DNA of 64,000 nucleotides from Phytophthora quininea (Eukaryota; Oomycota; Peronosporomycetes; Peronosporales; Peronosporaceae): assembly GCA_011947345.1 (NCBI GenBank), contig JAAVTG010000112.1, forward strand, positions 186,001 through 250,000, written 5' to 3'. The position numbers were made by a program, and so were the translations under genes. Below the pieces are notes generated by a model. It ran no database searches and was not told where the DNA came from. It saw only the letters and a program-made list of their open reading frames with translations. This document shows positions 56,601 to 64,000 of the stretch, one piece after another. Numbering within the stretch: position 1 is the stretch's first letter; every line of letters starts with the position of its first letter.

Positions 56601-57929
56601 TACGAGAAGAAAGTCTAAACGTGTCCTTCTGCTAGCTCATCAAGGAACCGCAGCTTTCAATATAAAGGGTAAGACACTTTGCTCAGCTTTGGCATTTACC
56701 TCTTTCTCGCGAAACGCATTTTCCGTACCTTATAAATCTATACTAGAATCAAAATCGGGTCCTACAAGATTAAAACAGATGCAACAGGAGTACAAAGATG
56801 TCCATCTTGTTATAATAGATGAGTTTAGCATGATATCATGCGGAATGCTGTATTGGATTGATCAAAGGATGCGTGAGATATGGCCTGATCACTCGAACGA
56901 GCTGTTCGGAGGGCGAGATGTGTACTTTACCGGAGATACAGCTCAGTTGGATCCCGTTCTGCCTAGGGCTTTGTCGACTCCGATATCGAAAATCGCAAAT
57001 GGTGTACAGCGTAGAGGGAGAGAGATCTGGAAAGGTATCGAGCGCGTTTGTACCCTCACTAGCCAAAATCGAGGTAAGGAAGACCCGGAATGGTTTGAGG
57101 CATTAAGTAGATTGCGCAAAAGAGCTCCAACAGCAGCTGACATTGCGCTTTTTAACTCGAGGTGCTTGCAAGAGATAGATCAGCCAGAATGGATCGCCCA
57201 AGCTAAACATATTGCCTACAAAAATGTCGATGTAGACGCTGCAAATGATAAGAGAGTTCGAGCATCAAATTCTCCAATTGTTCACATTAAATCGCAACAC
57301 TTCGTTCAGCAGAAACGACTGACAGCTAAAAGGGACATTCCTGCGGGAACAGTAAATGCTCTGTTAAAAGAAGCATTACTTCCTAACACAGATCACGATT
57401 GTGTAGTGGCCAGTAATATCAAACTCATTGTAGGTGCCCCTGTGACGCTTTCATTTAATATGGCGCAGATGGCGGGCTTGTACAATAGGACCAATGCTAT
57501 AATATACGACTTTCTGTTTACCCAAGGCAGTGAACTGCCCATTTTTTGATTCGGATCACCGACACGTACTTAGGGCCCTCTCTGCTGGATGGCGTCCCAA
57601 ATATTGTGCCTATCATACCGAAAGAGGTATCTTGGGTTAAAACGTCAAGCGATGTGCGAGTAGCACGAAGAGGAATACCTCTCCGGTTGGCTTACGCGTT
57701 GACAATTCACAAAGTGCAGGGCTTGACGTGCAACTACATAGTGTTCATTTCGAATTCTATTCCGAATGTTGCCTTCGCGTACGTTGCGCTATCTCGCATA
57801 CGAGCCCGCGATTTGATAGTAATCACGCAGAGGCTCATCTTGGATAAGTTAACAGCAACGCCGCAGCAAGCTTTAGCATTCCAACGCGAGGATGCATGCA
57901 TTTTGGCAGCAGTAAAAAACAGAAGCTGA
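53661..57929 (+). pseudogene. Helitron RepHel protein (HUH nuclease plus Pif1-type helicase), frame breaks
   Basis: The N-terminal frame ends in NENEINTLMQNCFPTLFPDA; next comes the Helitron N domain (YSLTKYCSHLMKWHDRKFII) and SLPTRWPTFSFTLSVADTIW. The long frame 54748-57549 holds the rolling-circle nuclease: FQQRGSPHIHCLIWI (HUH, residues 27-29 of that frame), then NSYGAAEYAGAYVSKAEP with the catalytic Tyr pair near residue 192. The helicase follows: Walker A GEGGSGKSWL near residue 592, Walker B LVIIDEFSMIS near residue 691, FTGDTAQLDPVLP. It finishes in another frame (57546-57929) with LTIHKVQGLTC. Breaks include the C run 54156-54158 (one long), the T run 54734-54738 (one short) and a TGA near 54.5 kb. 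No clear 5' TC or 3' CTRR ends were identified. Confidence 0.88.
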
Positions 57930-57949
57930 AGCGTCACTATTAGTCACCA

Positions 57950-58297
57950 AGGTGAAAGAAGCTGCGCGATCTCCCAACGCCTGGATGTCTCCTCGATAAG
58001 TTTGGTGAACCTCCGCCACTTCACCGCGTCATGCGCCTGAAGCTACCACATTTGTTGCTAGCATGTGATATTGGGCTACCGAGGCACATCAACAAGGTAT
58101 GTCTTAGCAAAGAAATAACTGTATCACGATCACTTGCACTAACTGCAACGTACATACACGACAGGGATGCGCTTCAAATACACACAATCAAGGGACAGCA
58201 GAGCAACCCTGTCAAGATTAAACGAACTCTACCAACGCGGCTAAAACGAATGTTTATTGGTCTCCAAAGCGCAGAGGAATTCGCAGATCGAATCTAA
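57950..58297 (+). CDS. Unrecognised short ORF downstream of the Helitron helicase
   Basis: The frame opens after a TGA and reads LRDLPTPGCLLDKFGEPPPL, LKLPHLLLACDIGLPRHINK, then on to a TAA at 58295-58297. A GTATGTC donor-like and CACGACAG acceptor-like pair lies inside but the frame is open without splicing. It lacks an early ATG (first at 58031). Its stop codon overlaps the stop of the opposing gene. It may be a fragment of a larger gene; no family recognised. Confidence 0.3.
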
Positions 58298-59306
58298 CCC
58301 GCCGTGGCCTCGTGCAACTTCCAGATTTCCGTGCAAATGCTCATGAACCGGGGATCTTGAGCCATTCGTTGCAACGTTTGCAAGCGCTCTGATTCGGTCA
58401 CATCACAGCGAATTTTATCGGGCAAGTCGTTATTTTGTGTCCGCGGCGTCGCCCTCGGCGGTTCCGCTGCCACGTTAATACGCGACAACAAAGTGGAGAT
58501 ACTGCGGATCTCTGGTGGTACGACAAGCTGACCCTGGCACACTCCAAGCACGCTACGAAATTGGTGCTGCTCCGTTCCGCCAACAGCTACAGGAATCAGC
58601 ATGTAGACAGTTGAAGGAGAAATATTGGTAGATCACGACTCCGTGGTAACAGGCTTCTCTTCATCGGTATTTCTCTGGGCAGTGTCAGCCACGTTCACAG
58701 CGTGGCGTCGTGCGGAAGTCATAGGTGCCGGGATTGCTTGGTTTCCAACGCGTGGCACACCCACTGGGGACTGGACACTGGACAGGCGAAGTCTCTTGCT
58801 TGATACACCTGGTGTATTTTCCTTCTGCACCATGCGTCTCTTCTTCTGTTTCGAACTCTTTTTCGTGTTATCAGCCGCTTTGAGTCTTATCGTAGCGACG
58901 TCATCGCACGACAAGGTGCTAGTCACATTGACGCCCTTGATAGGAGTAGACGATGACGCCGCTTGCCTGACGTTGCTGTTGCCATCCTTTGGTGCTGCAC
59001 GCCGATAACGCTCTCGTGCCAACGCGTTTTGGCGGCCTCGGTGGTCCTCACACAACCAATGGCGTTCTCCGTTCAACTTAATCGATCTTTCTTTCGTGCA
59101 CCCTCCAGGGTATTGACACTGGAGGGAGCGAGAGATCTCGACGTTTGCTTTGCTCGCCGCGCTCGAAGCTTCGCGACCGGATACGTTTTGTGCTTCTCAC
59201 ACATAGAGTGTGTCGTCCCGTCCTCTTTCACTGCCAATGCTACTTTACAACCGCTAGAGTAAATGGAACCTTCCTGAGGGGATCGCTCTGCTGATAACCA
59301 AGTCAA
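58294..59306 (-). pseudogene. Unrecognised basic protein with Cys/His repeats (frame break and stop)
   Basis: The first frame (59306-59073) has GTTHSMCEKHKTYPVAKLRA. The next (59076-58633) begins LNGERHWLCEDHRGRQNALA, a similar C-x2-H piece, so the protein may have two related zinc-binding-like units. A Ser/Lys-rich basic stretch follows (TKKSSKQKKRRM), then, after an in-frame TGA at 58633, PPEIRSISTLLSRI and MAQDPRFMSICTEIWKLHEA to the stop. The frames join across the CCC run 59101-59103, which is one base short. Family not recognised; it may be a captured host gene or a transposon accessory gene. Confidence 0.4.
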
Positions 59307-60084
59307 AACACACGTACACAGCAGTCAGTTGAGAGCGCCACTGTTTAACGTACACTCATGGCCGCACTTGGCATGGCCGCTCCAGTGTCCTAACGTCTGC
59401 GCGTTTGTCTTACGGAAATCGCGTTCTTTGCTTGAGGCGAGGGAGGATGTGATGAGCGAACTGAAAAGCCGCTTGAACCCTTTTCAAATTGATATGCCTA
59501 TCGGGGGACGATGCTGAACTACACTTTGGAATGTATACTGTTCAGCAATGCCCCTTTAGCAACCGGAGCGAGTATCGCCGGATGCTGCCATACTAGTATG
59601 AAATGTATTTGAATGCATATTTTCATAAGCAAGTGAGTGGGTTAGTTGTACCCAAGTGTGGCGGACGGTATTTCGCGCTTAATTACGCAGGGCTAAAACG
59701 CTCTTCAAACAAGAGCTTCCCAACGTTTTTTCTTCGAGATGAGCAGTGATTGTCGAACCCCACTAACGACAAAGGTAGACAACTTACGTCGTACTTGGCC
59801 TGCTCTCTCCTGCCGCTGGGGTAGCCCAGGGTGAGCAGCCACGCCAACGCAGCCGGGTTCGCTGTAGCTCACAAGGTCTGCTTAACTATGCTTGCACTGT
59901 TCCCGAGTTCGAGCTCAGGATACGAAAGCTTGCCATAATCGCTAATTGGTATTAGCGTCATCACAGCAACCACTTGTGATCTTCGTGACCTTTTCGGTCT
60001 TGCCTTCCTAGCGTAACTTCAACTTTGCATTTCAATATAATTTCCTTTTTACAAATAAGTTAACATTATTTCGGGTCCTGTTTT

Positions 60085-60135
60085 GGTCTGGTCTTGTTTT
60101 CGGGTCTTGTCGGGACCCGAAAACAAGACCAGACC
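60085..60135. repeat. Perfect 22-bp inverted repeat
   Basis: GGTCTGGTCTTGTTTTCGGG plus two bases (60085-60106) is exactly inverted at 60114-60135 across a 7-base loop. The sequence just right of it (CGCTCGGTGACCC) matches the edge of the foldback at 47.93 kb. Confidence 0.85.
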
Positions 60136-60977
60136 GCTCGGTGACCCTGGAAAAGTCTACCTAACCAACTTAATGGTAGTTGGTTAAGACTAGCTCCTTT
60201 CCTACAGAGGCTTCCTTGTGGGCAACGCCTCCGTCGTCTCTAGACCAGTCGTTGCGCTTGATGAAATGCCTCTGATGATGCTGCCTGTTGATGCGGCTCC
60301 ACTTGATTATGAAGCAAGCTAACGCAAGTGGCATGTTGACGCGGCGGCAGCTTGCCGTCTACGAGCGTTGTCTTCAACTTTGCTCACCACTGCACCGCAC
60401 TACACTTTCATAAGTTGAATATAGATGGCCTCATGTTCTTGCTCTGCTTGATGGGGTGTTTTGTTAGTGGGAGTTGCTTCCACAAGAAACTTCTAAGGTA
60501 CTACTAGTAGTACTTGATATTGTATTTGGAGAGTATCGTCTCGAAGCACGTCAGTATCATTGATGTTGATGCAGGTTCGTTGGCCGCATCAACATCCAGT
60601 TGATACACACGTTGTGCTGCCTGTATCTGATGAGGGTATCAAGCATCATGAGATGATGCGAAGCCCTGGGAATGTTAAGCGTTTCGGTTGGGGTCTCCAT
60701 GAACAGAATGTCATTTCGCGGTCTCCATGTTGCATGGAATATGATTGCAGTGAGTACTCTCCACAGAAGGAGTACCTTGTGATTTTCTCGCCAACTTGTT
60801 CACAGGTCTTGTGCTGTGGGGAAGACCAGAAGCCGCCAAGTCAATACTGACTTCTGAGTTGTTCCTTACTTTTGAGTTTACCTGCGTTTTCAGCGACCAT
60901 CATGAAATAAGTAAAGTAATACTGAGGAACGGCGATTGATCGAGCGAAGCGAGATCACCCACCTGAGCATCGCCTGT

Positions 60978-61015
60978 GGTTTAAGCTCCGTGTGCGATGC
61001 ACGCGGACTTAAACC
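60978..61015. repeat. Hairpin with 8+8-bp stem
   Basis: GGTTTAAG and TCCGTGTG pair with CACGCGGA and CTTAAACC across a CGATG loop, with one unpaired base and one G-T pair. Confidence 0.65.
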
Positions 61016-61243
61016 CCGGACTGTTAGGCATATGCTCAGCTAATCATTTTTCAGCAACTCCCCCAAAGCCAGCAGAAAACAAGAAGTCCTGCTCGTATAT
61101 TTTCTAGTAGGTTGTGTGGGTAAATGTAGTCGTTGGAGCTCTAACCTGTATGCTTCGTCTCGGCATCGTCGTAATGACATCCGTGCAGAATATAGTCGAG
61201 CAACCGGGATCTGTGTGCCAGTAGAGCATTGCCTTGCGTGGAT

Positions 61244-62528
61244 TTAATTGATCACTATCGGATTGGCTTCCTCAAGAAACAGGTTCTGTCGGAATTGCAG
61301 GTAACCGCGTCTCCTGTTGCCTATGGAGCTCGTCAGCGCCCGCTTTCTGGTTGCGTTCGTGGCCGTATTCTTCATGTAGAGTTGGCATCGCGTTCGAACC
61401 ACCGACGCATGAACAGGATCCATCGGCGACGGCGAAATCACCGTCAGATACTCCTCCACGAACTGAAGCTCTTCCGTCGGGAAGAACCACGACAACACGC
61501 CGACCACAACCACGCGGCCATTTTCCTTGTGCCGGCGGATAGTGACCACACCGTAGTTGTGCACCACGGTGTTGTTCGGGTCTGGAAAGAGTCCCGAGAT
61601 GATCCAGTTCTTGTTCTCGCTGTCTTCCCAACGACCAGGACACCAGGTTCGAGCCTACAGAACACAGCTCGAAGCACATCAGTAATTGAACACAAATTTA
61701 GGGAGATTGGTAAGAACGTACGCGACGGAACGCCTCGTCAGAGTGTTTGCCATTGCTGCCAGTGGGGAAATCCCACACAAACGTCCCCGCGTGCTCGACC
61801 GACCACGCCACCGGTGTGATCTCGTTCACTTCCACGAGGTTCCTGCACATTTCGTGCTCTTTGGTGTCGCAATGCAACACGACTTGGATCCCCGTGTCCA
61901 GCGTCGCGAAAACGGTATCTGCTTCCACATGGAGCCGATGCAAGTTGGCCGTCAACTCTGCCAGCACGGTGTCGCTGAAATCGAGATGGAAGAACGGTCG
62001 GTCTGCTGTCGGTCGTCCGAGGAACTCCCTCTCCTAAAAGCACGAGCAATACGTAGTTAGTCGACGGATGCAAATAAAGTGTCAAAAGAAATGGTCATGC
62101 TATACCGTGAGGATGTCGGTCTTGGCGACGACTTTGCGCATGGCCGCGAAGAGTTTCTGCTGCTCGGACAGCAGCGTTCTCAACCTCCGGTTGGTGCACT
62201 CGGACTGAACTCGCTGGACGCTGCTGAGTACCGCCAGCGCGTGCCATTGATGCTCCATCTTCTTGTCCTCGACGTATTGCACAAAGTCGGCCATCCCGAC
62301 ACGGCTCTGGTGCTGCTTGAGCAAGCACGCTAGTTCTCTCGTCAGAGCCTCTTCCTCCACCTTGAGCCTCTGAAGTTCTTCTCTTCTTCGTCGCTGGTAT
62401 ATCGTGGTGTACGGCACTTCTCGGGAAGACTCGTTCACGGTTGAGACTTCACCATTGTCGAGGTTGTCGTAGATGGAGCTGAGGTGGTCTAATACTTCCG
62501 ATAGCGCTTCCGTTGGTTGGTTCGCCAT
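61244..62528 (-). CDS. Coiled-coil/START-like family protein (M96-type, tentative), intact three-exon gene
   Basis: Exons 62528-62106, 62033-61722 and 61654-61244 (423, 312 and 411 bp) join through 72- and 67-bp GT-AG introns, all in phase 0, into 381 residues without stops. The N-terminal exon starts with MANQPTEALSEVLDHLSSIY and forms a coiled coil (RRREELQRLKVEEEALTREL). The second and third exons form one globular region (DFSDTVLAELTANLHRLHVE, GVLSWFFPTEELQFVEEYLT), ending FRQNLFLEEANPIVIN. The layout resembles oomycete proteins with a basic/coiled N-terminus and a START-like domain, some annotated as M96 mating-specific; that link is from memory and tentative. Three damaged relatives lie at 22.1, 24.4-25.5 and 25.6-26.5 kb. 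Confidence 0.65.
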
Positions 62529-62675
62529 GGTGGCTGCGCACCAAATGTGATAGTGTCATGGTGAAGTGATTCCTATGCGCTCAGCCTCGTGCTGAGTGAG
62601 AGGCCACGCGTAAACCATCCACAGGAACAGGCTCTTTAAAGTCTCCGTCGGCTACGTCAAACACGTATTCCGTAA

Positions 62676-63002
62676 TCAATGTTTGTGCTGTTTCTCCACT
62701 TCATATTCGCTTCTTTCGAAGCAGAATAAACAAGGGTAGTCAACAGCACTTCGGTATAGCTTTACAGCGCAAACTCTGGCTATCCCGGTCTTGTATCTCT
62801 CCAGAATCCTGCTGTCATCGACGAACTTGATGTCGCTACACATTGTTTGGTAAGACGCGACGTATATCGCCACATTCCGGACGCCCATGCCAACGGGTGC
62901 AGGCATGGACGTCTGGAATGTGGCATTAGTAACGACTTCAGGCACGCCAATCTCCAGCAACTCCCTAGGTTTCGTGTGTTCAAGAAGATGCACTTGATTC
63001 AC
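62676..63002 (-). pseudogene. Unrecognised ORF containing a large inverted repeat
   Basis: The 108-codon frame reads PRELLEIGVPEVVTNATF, then NVAIYVASYQTMCSDIKFVD, and YPCLFCFERSEYEVEKQHK near the end. The inverted repeat 62869-62924 lies inside it, so this is perhaps a chance frame through a foldback element. No family recognised. Confidence 0.25.
62869..62924. repeat. 23-bp inverted repeat with 10-base spacer
   Basis: GCCACATTCCGGACGCCCAT (first 20 of 62869-62891) is inverted at 62902-62924 with 21 of 23 positions matching. Confidence 0.85.
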
Positions 63003-63064
63003 GATAGACTACACGATAGGCAAGTGGCTCAACCATAAATACAATTCAGTCTTCGTTTTGCGTG

Positions 63065-63968
63065 CTACAAGTCACGGCTACACGGGCCGCAAGGCAAAGG
63101 CTTACCCGCACGTCTGCGGGGTTGGCACCCCGTATTCGTGACGCCTTTCCAGTACGGAATCAACATCAAAACTTCCCAGATTAAGAGTGTGCTGGCTGGT
63201 TTTCTTTTCTTTTCGACGTCTGGACGAGGATGGCTTGCCGAGCTCTTGTGTCGAAATATATTGAAGAGAGTCATTGCATAACTCCACCTGGCACGTAGCG
63301 ATTGCTTCAAGAGCAGCCACTCCGGCAAATATGCATCCCTTGCCGTACGTTGAAGCGCACTGACACCGACCTTGCTCGCCATGAGTGCAACCACGAACGA
63401 GCTCACCGGGAAACAACTAGTAGCCCAAGCGTTTCCCATTCTATACAGCACAGCAGTCTCGCGGTGAAGAATGCTAGCGTAGGAGCTCGTCAGATGCGTC
63501 GGGTTCGGAGCTCCATCCACTGCACTGTTCAGAATGGTTCTCACCGTCGCCGCCGGAGACAATTCAAACATGAACCTGCGACACCCTCCAGCATCGTAAT
63601 CGTTCACGCTAGCACGCGTTTTCTTCATAGCGTCCACACGCGACTCGTTATCGTTGTACAGCTAGACCACACACGGAATTCTTGTTCCGTCAAATGCAGT
63701 GTTAACTGCTTCGTAAAACAGCATTGGCGAGAGCTTCGACATACTCGCTTTTTGTCCACGAAGACATGAGAGAATGTTCGATATCGGCAGTAGCAACTTC
63801 ATCCTTGTGTGGACGTTTTCTCCGAAGCATGTCCACCGATGCACAAGACACGGTGTTCCCTTTTCCCGAGTGGCGACATAAAAATATCGATCGACGACAT
63901 GAAATCCCAGCAATCGGGTGCGTCGTGCACTCCGTCCAGACACACGACGAGTTTCTTGTCGCCGTCAC
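63065..63968 (-). pseudogene. Unrecognised broken gene at the window edge
   Basis: One frame from 63943 runs through a single TAG at 63662 into 63637-63065 (SPMLFYEAVNTAFDGTRIPC, then LYNDNESRVDAMKKTRASVN and CRRFMFELSPAATVRTILNS). A second frame takes over near 63.4 kb with better composition (CQCASTYGKGCIFAGVAALE, PSSSRRRKEKKTSQH). A third (63968) supplies an upstream piece (ADIEHSLMSSWTKSEYVEAL). It reads as one protein with two frame changes and a stop, probably continuing right of the window. No family recognised; a transposase is possible. Confidence 0.35.
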
Positions 63969-64000
63969 ACGGTAGTGTGATTGTCGATAAACTTTCCTTG

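Larger units (their letters stand above)
59307..61228. other. No convincing gene; foldback repeats
   Basis: Only short frames occur. A 96-codon plus-strand frame at 60560-60850 has no recognisable motif. The stretch holds three hairpins: 60085-60135, 60162-60186 (9-bp stem) and 60978-61015. Confidence 0.5.

Noticed and set aside
58625..59008. Plus-strand 127-codon frame with hydrophobic stretches suggesting a secreted or membrane protein
   Set aside because: It is antisense to the better-supported basic protein with Cys/His units, and the hydrophobic segments arise from the opposite strand's codons.
60560..60850. 96-codon plus-strand frame
   Set aside because: No recognisable motif, isolated in repeat-rich noncoding sequence; too weak to call.

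Overview
The window reads as nuclear DNA of an oomycete, most likely a Phytophthora-type member of the Peronosporales. Three things point there: conserved eukaryotic genes with very short (66-80 bp) GT-AG introns, a mixture of transposon families typical of these genomes (chromodomain Gypsy, RNase H-bearing LINE, Crypton, piggyBac, Mutator-like, Helitron), and a lineage-expanded coiled-coil/START-like gene family. No tool or database search was run; all identifications are from motifs read by eye.

Layout. Bases 1-6.9 kb are a compact gene island: the 3' part of a Brr2-type spliceosomal helicase (+), a convergent acidic/Ser-rich protein of unknown function (-), and a five-exon gene of the SSX2IP/ADIP/Msd1 microtubule-anchoring family (-). 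From 6985 to 22013 a 15 kb block is inserted 54 bp upstream of that gene's start codon. It is a 5'-truncated LINE on the minus strand (zinc knuckle, OTU-like protease, APE endonuclease, reverse transcriptase, RNase H), bounded by a perfect 15-bp target-site duplication and itself split by a young 4.7 kb Gypsy element with 162-bp LTRs. Bases 22-26.5 kb hold fragments of the coiled-coil/START-like family, a hAT remnant and an internally deleted pogo-like remnant. Bases 26.5-38.7 kb are a large Gypsy element on the minus strand (gag, protease, RT, two RNase H domains, integrase, chromodomain) that carries a long additional gene on the opposite strand downstream of integrase. It abuts a Crypton-like tyrosine recombinase remnant (38.7-40.0 kb).

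The right part is also transposon-rich: two decayed Mutator-like transposases (42.1-43.2 and 44.6-47.2 kb), a complete piggyBac element between TTAA duplications (48463-52112), a ~215-bp tandem repeat array, a Helitron RepHel gene (53.7-57.9 kb), an unrecognised convergent gene pair near 58.3 kb, foldback repeats, and an intact three-exon member of the START-like family (61244-62528). That gene shares a 256-bp identical tract with the truncated copy at 26 kb.

Cross-cutting observation: many breaks in otherwise well-preserved reading frames, including the Brr2 gene, fall in short homopolymer runs and are one base too short (rarely one too long). Part of the apparent pseudogenisation may therefore be assembly error. 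Most likely to be new: the antisense gene of the large Gypsy element, the OTU-like domain in the LINE, and the palindromic primer-site region of the small Gypsy.
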